Positions 8,744 through 17,493 of a DNA stretch of 64,000 nt are shown one piece after another. The notes under the pieces were generated by a model. The model was not told where the DNA came from. It was given only the letters and a program-made list of their open reading frames with translations, and did not search any database. The first letter of the stretch is position 1; each line of letters opens with the position of its first letter. A program made the translations under genes and the position numbers. The stretch is from Pantoea deleyi (GTDB lineage Bacteria; Pseudomonadota; Gammaproteobacteria; Enterobacterales; Enterobacteriaceae), in assembly GCF_022647325.1 (NCBI RefSeq), contig NZ_CP071406.1:94641-158640 (forward strand), given 5' to 3'.

Positions 8744-9218
8744 GAAACTCGTGGGGGCGCTGTTATGTGCCATCATCATCTCTGAGAGTCTGTATTTATT
8801 CAATGCGTATCTTCAGCGTGAGCAAATCGATAGCTTTAACTGCACTGCAAACCAGCTCAAACATTACAGCAACGAAACTTATTACCTTACGCTTAATTTC
8901 ATCGTACGCAGCAACTTTGGCCTGGTGCACATAACAGGACATTCCGATAAAAATCCTGAAAAGATCGTGAACCGTAAGATCTCTTTTAAACTGCAGCGTA
9001 ATCGCGATCTCTATTATATGGTTTCGCAAAAAAATATCAGACTGCCGGATGACAACATCAGTGATGAAGAGTTGAGCCTTTATGTTCCGGCTTTTTTTGT
9101 CACTTCAGGCAGTGATATCTATATGCAGATCCTGAAACAGAACAACAGAAACTTTCTCTTTAAGGTGGAATCGATTCCTACCTATGTGTGCAATTCTGAT
9201 AACGGCAAAGGCCACTGA
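8736..9218 (+). CDS. Small one-TM partner of the winged-helix regulator, pair A
   Basis: A GTG start at 8736 overlaps the stop of the regulator by 8 bp; the 160-residue product then begins with a short basic tail and a TM helix (KKLVGALLCAIIISESLYLF). The remainder is periplasmic, beta-rich and has two Cys (FNCTANQL and TYVCNS). The open frame extends further upstream, but that part lies within the regulator gene. By position it is a ToxS-like accessory protein; no family name can be given from sequence alone. Confidence 0.7.
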   Translation: MIKKLVGALLCAIIISESLYLFNAYLQREQIDSFNCTANQLKHYSNETYYLTLNFIVRSNFGLVHITGHSDKNPEKIVNRKISFKLQRNRDLYYMVSQKNIRLPDDNISDEELSLYVPAFFVTSGSDIYMQILKQNNRNFLFKVESIPTYVCNSDNGKGH

Positions 9219-9250
9219 AAGAGCACAGACGCTATTCACATTAAAGAAAG

Positions 9251-9283
9251 AAATCGAGGCCCCGCGCAGTGGCCTCGATTTTT
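9251..9283. terminator. Bidirectional terminator between the two regulator pairs
   Basis: An 11-bp perfect stem (AAATCGAGGCC and GGCCTCGATTT) with T-rich sequence on the right and A-rich on the left, so it can stop transcription from both converging operons. Confidence 0.85.
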
Positions 9284-9310
9284 GCCTTTCTCTGCTCGCC
9301 TGTTATCCGC

Positions 9311-9802
9311 TCAGTAACGCTCACAGGTAAAGAGATAGGAAAGCGGCCCGCTGATGAGGTAGCTCTTATCATCTACTTTTGTGAGATCCAGTTGCAGATA
9401 GGTCGGATCCAGCGTGATTTCTGAAAACAGCAAATTAAATATGGCATCCGGTGTTGTATCGTTGGTTGCGGTCACGATGGTTCTGATTTTATAGCGATAG
9501 GTGTTGCTCTCTATTCTGTTACCACTGCTCAACGCGATGCGCCGGTTAAGTACCGTTACGGCGTCACCGGCCGTCACCTGACCGTTCAGCAGAAGATAAC
9601 CTGAATGCGGGTCGATAAAACGCAGGTCCTGTGAGACATAGAAGTCCAGGCGTTTACCTTCGTGACGGCTGAGGTCATAGCGGCTGAATGCTGAGCAGCG
9701 AAAAGGCAGATCGTTATCCTGACGTTTAAACATCACACCTGCGATAACGGCCACTAACAGGGTCAGTGACAGCGTTATTGTCACAATGACGCTCCGTTTC
9801 AA
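9311..9802 (-). CDS. Small one-TM partner of the winged-helix regulator, pair B
   Basis: 163 residues, TTG start overlapping the stop of the upstream regulator (TTGA), which suggests translational coupling. It has an N-terminal TM helix (IVTITLSLTLLVAVIAGVMF) and a periplasmic region with FRCSAFSRYDLS near the start and FTCERY at the end. The two-Cys placement and the overall plan resemble the pair A partner, though identity is low. Probably a signal-sensing or stabilising partner. Confidence 0.7.
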   Translation of the reverse strand: MKRSVIVTITLSLTLLVAVIAGVMFKRQDNDLPFRCSAFSRYDLSRHEGKRLDFYVSQDLRFIDPHSGYLLLNGQVTAGDAVTVLNRRIALSSGNRIESNTYRYKIRTIVTATNDTTPDAIFNLLFSEITLDPTYLQLDLTKVDDKSYLISGPLSYLFTCERY

Positions 9803-10620
9803 TTCATTCTCCAGTCAAGGTAGTAGAAGTTGTCGCAGGAAATGATGTGGCCATCACTGTTCAGGTTGCAGGCAGAAAGAATGGTTCTGCCATAATTGGT
9901 CGTGTTAAAGGAGGGATTCTTATCAAAATAGATCCGCCTTCCCGGCACGCAGGATTGCTTGTTTTCCCGGAGCATCTGCAGAATCTGTTTATCCAGCGAC
10001 TGCTTCTCAAACACATCCAGGCCCTGGATAATGACGGCCTCGCAGCCTCCGTCCAGTCTGATGGTACTCATCGATGAACGCTTTCCGAAGAGATTATGCG
10101 CAGTGTAGTAGCCATAAGCACCAGCCAGAACAGCCAGCACTACCAGGCCAGACACTACCTGTCTGAAGGAGATCAGAGGCTTTTTGTCCGCCGGGAGGGT
10201 GAGTTCTGGCACATCAACTACATCCTCACGATTAACCCCTTCCTCCGCCTGATCTTCCGTCTGAGCCTCTGAGTCCGCGAGTACAGGAGGAGATTCGCGT
10301 TCTATTTTTATCTCGGTATTTAACCGGATGCCAATCCTGGGAATGGTGATAATCAGATTTTCACAGCCATAGGCTGCCAGCGCCCTGCGCAGAATACTCA
10401 GATACTGATTCAGATTACTGTTTGATCCCCGCAGACCATATTTATCCCAGACCTCAGTCAGCAGAGTCTCACGCGCCAGTATTTCGCCCTGAGAATTCAG
10501 CAGCTGCTCAAACAATCTGCCGGATGAAATGCTCAGGCTCAGCGTCTCCTCAGTGGGAATATGGCTCAGCGTGCAGTCATCGGAGTTGTAAGCAATCTGG
10601 TCATCGATAATGTAAATCAT
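9799..10620 (-). CDS. Membrane-anchored winged-helix regulator (CadC/ToxR-like), pair B
   Basis: 273 residues from the ATG at 10620, where the sequence MIYIIDDQIAYN aligns in position with the start of pair A; the frame is open 90 bp further up but without domain similarity. The winged helix includes LLTEVWDKYGLRGSNSNLNQYLSILRRAL and TIPRIGIRLN. An acidic linker follows, then one TM helix (FRQVVSGLVVLAVLAGAYGYY) and a periplasmic domain with about four Cys. Same architecture and partner arrangement as 7844-9218 but on the opposite strand, facing it. Confidence 0.8.
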   Translation of the reverse strand: MIYIIDDQIAYNSDDCTLSHIPTEETLSLSISSGRLFEQLLNSQGEILARETLLTEVWDKYGLRGSNSNLNQYLSILRRALAAYGCENLIITIPRIGIRLNTEIKIERESPPVLADSEAQTEDQAEEGVNREDVVDVPELTLPADKKPLISFRQVVSGLVVLAVLAGAYGYYTAHNLFGKRSSMSTIRLDGGCEAVIIQGLDVFEKQSLDKQILQMLRENKQSCVPGRRIYFDKNPSFNTTNYGRTILSACNLNSDGHIISCDNFYYLDWRMN

Positions 10621-11065
10621 TAAGAATTCACTGGATTTATGCTCATTTCTCACAGTATAAATCAGCTTATTTAAAGAAGCACCTGGGAGACAATATAAGC
10701 GGAAAGGCATCAGAACCGGGCGTTCAGGCCGGAGAAGCAGCCTGTATTGTTTATTTGAATCAGCGACGACAGTTATGACGCGTTAGCTAAAAAACTGCCG
10801 ATTTAATGACTCATGTGCCTGCCAGAGCGCGCCCCGGTCGTGGCTGATTTATTGCGCAGGTCAGAGATCCCTTCTTTCAACCCTGGGTTCGCCTCATGAT
10901 CAACGGCCCTTTCCGGCTGACGGCCGGGAAGGACCGTTGTCTCAGCCGGCAGAGGAATCCCGAAGAATCTGCACCTTTCCTGACAAAAATGGCCAGCGCC
11001 GCGCAGCCTGACGATTTTTAGCCGCACTACAATTAACCGGGAGAAAATCACCTTCGGGGACATCA
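10621..11065. other. Divergent intergenic region
   Basis: A 445-bp region between the pair B regulator and the sugar kinase. It must hold both promoters. Apart from the hairpin at 10901-10939 no gene or recognised site was seen. Confidence 0.5.
10901..10939. repeat. Long inverted repeat upstream of the sugar kinase
   Basis: Two 17-base arms (starting CAACGG, ending CCGTTG) with one mismatch and one G-U pair around a 5-base loop. No T-run follows, so it is not a typical terminator. It could be an operator or a structured leader RNA of the kinase gene 127 bp downstream. Confidence 0.6.
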
Positions 11066-11962
11066 ATGAAAATTGCAGCTTTCGATATTGGCGGGACTTC
11101 ATTAAAAATGGGTGTTGTGGACGACAGGGGAAACATCCTTGCCAGCGACAGTGCGGATATTTCACACAATGCACGCGACAGAATACTGCAAGACATGCTG
11201 GCCTGGCTGGAAAAGAATCCTGGCTGTGCGGGCATCGCCGTCAGCACGCCCGGTTATGTCGATGCCGACGCCGGATTTATCGCCATGGGCGGCACGATCC
11301 GTGACTTTGACCAGTTTCATCTGAGCCAGTGGCTGACGGAAAAAACGTCGCTGCCTGCCACGGTGGAAAATGATGCACATTGCGCCCTGCTGGCGGAGCA
11401 GTGGCTGGGTAAAGCCACAAAGCTGAATGATTTTCTGATGTTAACGATTGGTACCGGATTAGGCGGCGCGGCGTTCTGTAACGGCGCACTGATCCGCGGA
11501 GGCCGGAATCGGGCGGGTGAGTTTGGCTGTCTGCTCACTTCGCGTCCCACCAGCAGCGATATCGAACGCCACACCATGAGCCAGAGCTGTACCATGACGG
11601 CACTGCGAAAAAACTACAGTCAGCTGCAAGGGCTGGCCATCGATGACGTCACGGGTAAAGACGTTTTCGATGCGTATGAGCGAAATGAAGACGCTGCCCG
11701 GCAGAGTGTCGCTCAGTTCTACCAGGATCTTGCAGCCTGCTTATACAACCTGTTCAGCGTCTTTGATCCGCAGATGATTTTTATCGGGGGAGGAATTACA
11801 GCCCGCGAGCCATTTCTGGCGGAGCTGGGTGCGGAGCTGGCAAAATATGATCTGGATATTCACATCGATGCCGCCACCTATGGCAATGACTCCGGCATGC
11901 TGGGGGCAACCTGGAATTTTCTGCAGCGCCAGTCGCCCGCCGAAACACTAAAAAATGGCTGA
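11066..11962 (+). CDS. ROK-family sugar kinase
   Basis: 298 residues. The N-terminal ATP-binding motif is DIGGTSLKMGVV; ENDAHCALLAEQWLG and TIGTGLGGAAF mark the sugar-binding and second phosphate regions; GGGITARE lies near the end. The zinc-binding Cys motif of bacterial repressors and glucokinases (CGxxGCxE) is not present: at the corresponding place the sequence is GEFGCLLTSRP. The product phosphorylates a hexose or a beta-glucoside in the cytoplasm. The opening resembles beta-glucoside kinase BglK, but no transporter or glycosidase is next to it, so the substrate is uncertain. Confidence 0.85.
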   Translation: MKIAAFDIGGTSLKMGVVDDRGNILASDSADISHNARDRILQDMLAWLEKNPGCAGIAVSTPGYVDADAGFIAMGGTIRDFDQFHLSQWLTEKTSLPATVENDAHCALLAEQWLGKATKLNDFLMLTIGTGLGGAAFCNGALIRGGRNRAGEFGCLLTSRPTSSDIERHTMSQSCTMTALRKNYSQLQGLAIDDVTGKDVFDAYERNEDAARQSVAQFYQDLAACLYNLFSVFDPQMIFIGGGITAREPFLAELGAELAKYDLDIHIDAATYGNDSGMLGATWNFLQRQSPAETLKNG

Positions 11963-11997
11963 AATACCGATATCAGTATAACCAGCCCGGTTCAGGC

Positions 11998-12906
11998 TCA
12001 GTGCCGGAGTTTTGCCAGCTCGTCTGACGTCAGGCCTGTCATCTCCATAATGGTCTTATGCTCCAGGCCATTCTGTAACATGGCGCGCGCGATTTTCAGG
12101 GTGGCTTCGCGTTCACCTTCCGCGCGCCCTATATCAACGCCTTTCTGCTCAAGCTGCTGTGCAATGGTCATCAGTGCATCTCCGTGTTGTGGCACCCGCT
12201 GTGCCAGTTCGCGAACGAAAGCTTCATAGTCAGCTGACTCACCAGCCTGCAGTAAATAGTTTATCAGCGTCAATACCTGGGGTGAAGAGAGATAATCAGC
12301 CATCAGCAAAGAGGAGAGACGGTCTGTCAGCGTTGCCATGTCACGTTGACGAATATGTTTCTGTAACAGCGTCAGCGCCGCCATACTGCGATGCGTCATG
12401 ATCTCGTCATCCGGGATTACCGAAACGTCAACCAGAGGAAACGCGCCGCTATAAAGCGCCTCCGCCACATGGGGGTCCTCGAACTCGTCAAACCAGCGGG
12501 TTGACCAGGGATAGGGTGAGCGCTTTCCGGCATAGAACAAGACCGGGATCACCAGAGGCAGCCGCTTATGCCCTGCATCAAGATGACGCTGCATCGCCGC
12601 AACCGCATAACGCAGCAACCTGAAGGCCATATGCCTGTCCGGTGTGGACTGATGCTCAATCAGAACGTGGATATACCCGTCACCGTTCAGGGTTCTCAGG
12701 CTGTAAAGGATGTCACTGTAGTACTGACGCAGATCCTCTTCCACAAACGAGCCTGACTCAAGCTTCAGGGTGTTAAGGTCGCAGATCGCGAGCAGATTCT
12801 CCGGAAGATGGAGTTGCATAAAATCCCGCGCAATATCGGGATGCGTCAGAAATTGCCGGAAGGTGGCATCATGAGGTGTTGGATTATTTTTCTTTTCCAT
12901 GGTCAT
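11998..12906 (-). CDS. Rpn/YhgA-family recombination-promoting nuclease
   Basis: 302 residues with a good ribosome site (AAAGGA). The N-terminus HDATFRQFLTHPDIARDFMQLHLP and the core DILYSL...YIHVLIEHQS are the hallmark of the Rpn (transposase_31) family, with PD-(D/E)xK nuclease residues Asp and Glu-x-Gln. These proteins cleave DNA and raise RecA-independent recombination in E. coli. The C-terminal about 70 residues contain the variable tail (EGEREATLKIARAMLQNGLEHKTI) seen in family members. It is a mobile accessory gene, often multicopy in enterobacteria. It stands alone here. Confidence 0.88.
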   Translation of the reverse strand: MTMEKKNNPTPHDATFRQFLTHPDIARDFMQLHLPENLLAICDLNTLKLESGSFVEEDLRQYYSDILYSLRTLNGDGYIHVLIEHQSTPDRHMAFRLLRYAVAAMQRHLDAGHKRLPLVIPVLFYAGKRSPYPWSTRWFDEFEDPHVAEALYSGAFPLVDVSVIPDDEIMTHRSMAALTLLQKHIRQRDMATLTDRLSSLLMADYLSSPQVLTLINYLLQAGESADYEAFVRELAQRVPQHGDALMTIAQQLEQKGVDIGRAEGEREATLKIARAMLQNGLEHKTIMEMTGLTSDELAKLRH

Positions 12907-13486
12907 ATTTTGTATTCCTTTCGTACGTTATTAACATTACAAAGTGAAAATAATCCACACATGACCAGTATCGTGACATTGCGCGGCTATTCATTCACCT
13001 GACACGAAGGCTTCCATTATTCATCGATAATGCTGAACGACACAGACACTCGCGATAGCCTCATAAGCAATAAGCCATAAAGACATTAAAATTCAGCATG
13101 ATGTAGAGAGCGTTCTCATTGAGAGATTAAATTCAGACATGAGGCGTGACAATATCGATACCGGTAAATAAGGCCTTAAAGGCGCCGGATATTCGTCCAG
13201 AATGAAACCGCAGACAGTTAAAAACTTATTCACACGATTATTGACGTGCCTGTAAACCTGACCTGTTTATTTAATAACGGTCAGCGACGACAACCATTCC
13301 TGGCTGCCGTATTCGCGGGTTCGATTTTGGGTAAATGGGCTATGGGCTAAAGAAGGATCGTTATACCAGCCTATTTTTGCCTGCAGAGAGACATCAGACA
13401 GAAGGCCAGCTGCCTCTGACTAATAAACCGGCATCATCAGCAGAACCGTCCGGCAAAGGTGCATTCCGGTAGTGTCAGGATAGCGG
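12907..13486. other. Intergenic region with no recognised feature
   Basis: A 580-bp AT-richer stretch between the Rpn gene and the MipA gene. No open frame with a ribosome site, no clear terminator and no repeat was seen. Confidence 0.5.
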
Positions 13487-14278
13487 TCAGAACGAGTAGC
13501 TCAGTGCCAGCGTCGCGGATGCGTTGTTGCGCCGGGCAACGATTGGGCTGTCCGAAGCGTGTTTATCCAGCCAGGTGTAATCACCGATAACGCTGGCGGC
13601 CCACGCGGGCGTAAACTGATGGCTCCATGTCAGACTGCTGTCGGTGCCATAAAATCCACCCGCCGCGTCATAACGCTTAAACCCGCTCTGGGCGCTTTGC
13701 TGGCTGCTCACGCCATACCAGGTGTTCATATAGCGTCCATCGCCTGATAATGCCGCGACCTGCAGGGCCACGGTGTCGCTGCTGGTCTGCCAGGGAATCA
13801 GCGTTACCGATGTCCGGTACTGAACCCCCTGGCTGTCACTCAGCGGCAGCGTCGCTTTCTCCTCCAGCACCAGCCACGGCGTGACTGACCATCCCAGCGC
13901 CAGTGACGTGTTCAGCGTCGGGTCGATCTTTCCCATTCCTCTGAGCCGATCGTCACCGTCGCGCCAGGAGGAGTTCCGGTCAGAACGTCCCAGCCCGTAC
14001 CCCAGCGTATGTTCCAGGTAGACGCCATTGTCCGTCTGCAGGTCATAACCCACCCCTTTCTGCGAGTCGAAAAAGAGTGCGCCATCGCGTGCCTGGACCA
14101 GCGGCATCAGCTGCCAGTGCTGTTTATCTGCGCCGCTGTAGCGCGGTGCATTGATTGCGGCGATGCCCAGCGTCACGCTCGGAGGCGGTGTTGCTGACGC
14201 ATCTGCAACCGCATCAGCCGTCAAACAGCCCAGCGAAAAACAGACCATGTGAAGCGTTATTTTTCCGGTTATCATCAC
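13487..14278 (-). CDS. MipA/OmpV-family outer-membrane protein
   Basis: 263 residues. The signal peptide ends near ADAVADASA. The mature part has the family's opening (VTLGIAAINAPRYSGAD), repeated amphipathic beta strands and a C-terminal aromatic residue (LALSYSF) typical of outer-membrane barrels. MipA was described as a scaffold between murein hydrolase and synthase; many homologues are simply small barrels induced by drugs. It is divergent from the two-component/RND genes with a 126-bp shared promoter region, so it may belong to the same regulon. Confidence 0.88.
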   Translation of the reverse strand: MMITGKITLHMVCFSLGCLTADAVADASATPPPSVTLGIAAINAPRYSGADKQHWQLMPLVQARDGALFFDSQKGVGYDLQTDNGVYLEHTLGYGLGRSDRNSSWRDGDDRLRGMGKIDPTLNTSLALGWSVTPWLVLEEKATLPLSDSQGVQYRTSVTLIPWQTSSDTVALQVAALSGDGRYMNTWYGVSSQQSAQSGFKRYDAAGGFYGTDSSLTWSHQFTPAWAASVIGDYTWLDKHASDSPIVARRNNASATLALSYSF

Positions 14279-14404
14279 ATCTCCTCATTATCACATCAGG
14301 GGCGGAGCTGAAGGATCCAGTGCCGCATCACCGCCCGGAGTATGCGCGGCGAGTGTCAATGAACGGCCAGGGATTTATGAAGAAACAGTCAAGGTGATCC
14401 GGAA

Positions 14405-15100
14405 ATGCAGTCAAAACGTGTACTGATTATTGAAGATGACGCCGATGCCGCGGGCGTACTTGAGGCTTACCTGAAACGTGAAAATTATGAGGTCACGATT
14501 GCCGGTGACGGTCCTGGCGGGCTGGAGATAGCCAGACGCTGGCAGCCTGATCTGATCCTGCTGGATATCATGCTGCCGGGCATGAACGGCACCGAAGTGC
14601 TGGCTGCGCTGCGACGCCGCGATGACACGCCGGTGATCATGGTAACGGCGATGGGTGATGCGCCGGATCGCATCGGTGCCCTGCGCTATGGCGCAGATGA
14701 CTATGTGGTCAAACCCTATCATCCGGGCGAAGTGGTGGCGCGCGTGCAGGCTGTGCTGCGCCGCAGCCAGAGTCATGCACCGGTCAGCGAGACCCTGCGC
14801 TGGGCCGATCTCGTGGTTGATCCCGTGGCACTCACCGCCGTGGTCGACAGCGGCAGTGCTGCGCCGCGCCGTCTGGATCTGACGCCAACCGAATTTTCTC
14901 TGCTGGTCACCCTGATGCGCGCCCCGACGCGCCCGTTCACCCGTCTGTTCCTGCTGGAACAGTGCCTGCCGGAGAGCGATGCGCTGGAGCGGGTAGTCGA
15001 TACCCATGTCTATAACCTGCGCCGCAAGCTGGAAGCTGCGGGCATCTCAGACGTATTACCGGCGGTACGCAGCGTCGGCTACCGGTTCAGACAGCCATGA
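14405..15100 (+). CDS. OmpR-family response regulator controlling RND efflux
   Basis: 231 residues. The receiver has acidic pair Glu10-Asp11, phospho-acceptor Asp54 (LILLDIMLPG), the Thr switch (VTAMGD) and Lys in VVKPYHPGE. The C-terminal winged helix runs from about 130 (RLDLTPTEFSLLVTL to VDTHVYNLRRKL and VGYRF). Its stop overlaps the kinase start by 4 bp. The arrangement regulator-kinase-adaptor-permease resembles SmeRS/AdeRS-type local control of RND pumps, so it probably activates the genes from 16360. Confidence 0.92.
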   Translation: MQSKRVLIIEDDADAAGVLEAYLKRENYEVTIAGDGPGGLEIARRWQPDLILLDIMLPGMNGTEVLAALRRRDDTPVIMVTAMGDAPDRIGALRYGADDYVVKPYHPGEVVARVQAVLRRSQSHAPVSETLRWADLVVDPVALTAVVDSGSAAPRRLDLTPTEFSLLVTLMRAPTRPFTRLFLLEQCLPESDALERVVDTHVYNLRRKLEAAGISDVLPAVRSVGYRFRQP

Positions 15101-16266
15101 AGAACGATACCCATACATCGCTGTGGCGCTGGATCTGCCTGCGGGTGCTGTTTCTGGCCATCGGCAGCGTAATCCTGATCGCCATCTGCATGTGGCTGCG
15201 CTTTGCGGTGCAGGCCTTCTGGGTGTATCAGCGGATGCCGGCGGCGGTGGCAGAAGAGTTCACCCGGCTGCGCGTCAATCCCGCCAGCGATCCGGCGCGC
15301 TTTCACCAGATTGTCGATCGCTGGTGGGGAATTACCTTTTCCGATCCCTCGCTGGCCTCTTCTGACTGGCTGACCGTGCTGGTACTGGTCATGGTGGCCA
15401 TTCCGTTTATGGTGCTAATCGCGCTGCGGTTTGCCCGACCGCTCTCCGTGCAGTTCAGCCAGCTGGCAGGCGCGGCGCGGGCCGTATCGAAAGGCGAATT
15501 TGGCCGGACGGCCGCGGTGGTGAAAGAGGCCCCGCAGGAGCTGGTGCGTTTTACGGAAGACTTTAACCAGATGACGCAGCAGCTGGCCCGTTATGATCGT
15601 GAGCTGCGCACCTCGCATGTGGCGATGGCCCACGAACTCCGCTCGCCGCTGACGGCCGCGATGGGCCGTCTGCAGGGCATTCTGGATGGCGTTTTTCCGG
15701 CCGAGCCGCAGCAGCTGGCGATGATCATGAAGCAGCTGACGCAGCTCAGTCGCCTGACCGACGAACTGCATCTGCTTTCACTGGCGGATGCGGGGCAGCT
15801 GACCCTGAACCGCGAGTGGATCAATCCCGGCGAGCTGCTGCGCGAGCGCAGCGGCTGGCTGCTGCCGCAGGCGGAACAGGCGGGCGTGAGCATCAGCGTG
15901 ACCTCGCCGGAGGATCTGCTGCTTTACGGTGATGCTTTCCGCCTGGGTCAGGTGGTCACCATCCTCATTGAAAATGCGCTGCGCTACGCGGCAGAGGGTG
16001 GCGCACTGCAGATCACGGCCAGCGCGCGCAATGGGGCTATTGTGCTGACTTTCCGGGATTACGGTCAGGGTGTGGAGCCGGCATTTCTGCCCCGTCTGTT
16101 TGACCGCTTTACCCGCGCCGACTCCTCCCGCGCCCGTCATTCGGGCGGCAGCGGCCTGGGCCTGTCGATCGCCAAAGCGATTGTCGAGGCGCACGGCGGG
16201 GCACTTGAGGCCACGCTGCCTGCCGACGGCGGATTGCTGATTGGGATCACGCTGCCTGTGGAATAA
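15097..16266 (+). CDS. Membrane sensor histidine kinase controlling RND efflux
   Basis: 389 residues. TM helices lie at about 15-35 and 90-110, bounding a small periplasmic domain of about 55 residues. HAMP follows, then the phospho-acceptor His in MAHELRSPLTAAM. The ATPase domain shows the N box (LIENALRYA), G1 (DYGQGVE), F (FDRFTRADSS) and G2 (GGSGLGLSIAK). Partner of the regulator encoded just upstream. The small sensor domain suggests detection of a membrane-active or periplasmic compound. Confidence 0.92.
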   Translation: MKNDTHTSLWRWICLRVLFLAIGSVILIAICMWLRFAVQAFWVYQRMPAAVAEEFTRLRVNPASDPARFHQIVDRWWGITFSDPSLASSDWLTVLVLVMVAIPFMVLIALRFARPLSVQFSQLAGAARAVSKGEFGRTAAVVKEAPQELVRFTEDFNQMTQQLARYDRELRTSHVAMAHELRSPLTAAMGRLQGILDGVFPAEPQQLAMIMKQLTQLSRLTDELHLLSLADAGQLTLNREWINPGELLRERSGWLLPQAEQAGVSISVTSPEDLLLYGDAFRLGQVVTILIENALRYAAEGGALQITASARNGAIVLTFRDYGQGVEPAFLPRLFDRFTRADSSRARHSGGSGLGLSIAKAIVEAHGGALEATLPADGGLLIGITLPVE

Positions 16267-16318
16267 AGCGTTCTGACTTGACCGTTTCTTGATGGTTCAT
16301 GGAACGTTTCTGGACACA

Positions 16319-16359
16319 AGCCGGGTTCAATGAGCACAACTCATTAAAGGAACCCGGTT
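16319..16359 (+). promoter_or_regulatory. Hairpin covering the ribosome site of the RND adaptor gene
   Basis: The 5' leader folds into CCGGGTTC-AATGAG paired with CTCATT-(AAAG)-GAACCCGG, a 14-bp perfect stem with a 5-base loop and a 4-base bulge. The bulge and next bases are the Shine-Dalgarno sequence AAAGGA, 8-9 bases ahead of the ATG at 16360. When folded, the ribosome site is largely enclosed. It may act as a translational switch or thermosensor; alternatively the inverted repeat is a DNA operator. Confidence 0.55.
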
Positions 16360-17493
16360 ATGACAGACTTCTTATCTGATGCTGCCCGTCAGGTGTGGCG
16401 TCATCTCTTCACCGTTCACATCGTTGCGCCCGTGGTGTTTGTCCTGCTCGGCGTGTTCATTCTGGCTGGCTGCCGGGATAATAATCCGCCGCCCGCCGCT
16501 GCGCCGATCCGCCCCGTCAGAACCACGATCGCCCCGCCGCCCAGTACCGATGCGTCACAGGTGCTGACCGGCGAAATCCGCGCCCATGAGGAGGTTGCGC
16601 TGGCGTTCCGGCTGGATGGCCGGGTAGTCAGCCGCACGGCGGAACTGGGCGATCGCGTCAGCGTCGGCCAGCCGCTGGCAGCCCTGGAAAAGAGTCAGTC
16701 GCGTAATCAGCTTAGCAGTGCGCAGGCCGATCTGGACAGCGCCCGCGCCGCCGAACAGGTCGCCGCGCTTAATCTGCACCGCATGACGCTGCTGATGCCC
16801 GGCGGTGCCATCGCCCGCAGTCAGCTGGACAGCGCGCGGGCAGACTGGCAGAGCGCGCAGTCGCGCCGTATCAGCAGCGAGGCCGCGCTGAAAAATGCCC
16901 GGGATAACCTCAGCTGGACGCAACTCAATGCACCCGCGGCGGGCCGGATCACTGCGGTTTCCGTTCAGCCGGGTCAGGTGGTCAGCGCCGGACAAACGGT
17001 GATGACGCTGGCCGCAGATGATGCGCGCGATGCGGTGTTTGATCTGACCACACCTGCCCTGTTACGTCCGGAAGAGGGCGCACCGCTGAAAGTTACGCTG
17101 CTCGCCGATCCCAGCGTTCAGGCCAGTGGCACGGTGCGCGACATCAGCCCGCAGGCCGACCCCCAGACCCGCACCTGGCGGCTGCGAATCACCCTGCATC
17201 AGCCACCTGAGGCGATGGCGCCCGGATCCACGGTTATCGTCAGCCTGCCCGATGCGCAGCCCCCGGTCATCGCCCTGCCCGCCAGCGCCCTGACCCGCTC
17301 AGCGGACCAGCCCGCGCTGCTGGTGGTGGATGCCGCTTCACGCCTGCAGCTCCGGCCTGTGGTGCTGGCGCGCTTCAGCGCCCGGCAGATCTTTGTCGCC
17401 TCGGGAGTGCGGCCCGGTGAACGCATCGTTACCGCCGGAATCAGCACGCTGCAGCCCGGTGAAAAAGTGAATGTGATGCAGGAGGCGCAATGA
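16360..17493 (+). CDS. RND efflux periplasmic adaptor lipoprotein
   Basis: 377 residues. An N-terminal membrane segment ends in a lipobox (FILAGC, Cys about 38), so it is probably lipid-anchored. The lipoyl half-motifs (EVALAFRLDGRVVSRTAELGDRVSVGQPLAALE and APAAGRITAVSVQPGQVVSAGQTV) flank a helical hairpin; a beta-barrel and membrane-proximal domain follow. It overlaps the permease gene by 4 bp. Together they form an HAE1-type pump that would recruit a TolC channel coded elsewhere, as there is no outer-membrane gene next to them. Confidence 0.92.
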   Translation: MTDFLSDAARQVWRHLFTVHIVAPVVFVLLGVFILAGCRDNNPPPAAAPIRPVRTTIAPPPSTDASQVLTGEIRAHEEVALAFRLDGRVVSRTAELGDRVSVGQPLAALEKSQSRNQLSSAQADLDSARAAEQVAALNLHRMTLLMPGGAIARSQLDSARADWQSAQSRRISSEAALKNARDNLSWTQLNAPAAGRITAVSVQPGQVVSAGQTVMTLAADDARDAVFDLTTPALLRPEEGAPLKVTLLADPSVQASGTVRDISPQADPQTRTWRLRITLHQPPEAMAPGSTVIVSLPDAQPPVIALPASALTRSADQPALLVVDAASRLQLRPVVLARFSARQIFVASGVRPGERIVTAGISTLQPGEKVNVMQEAQ

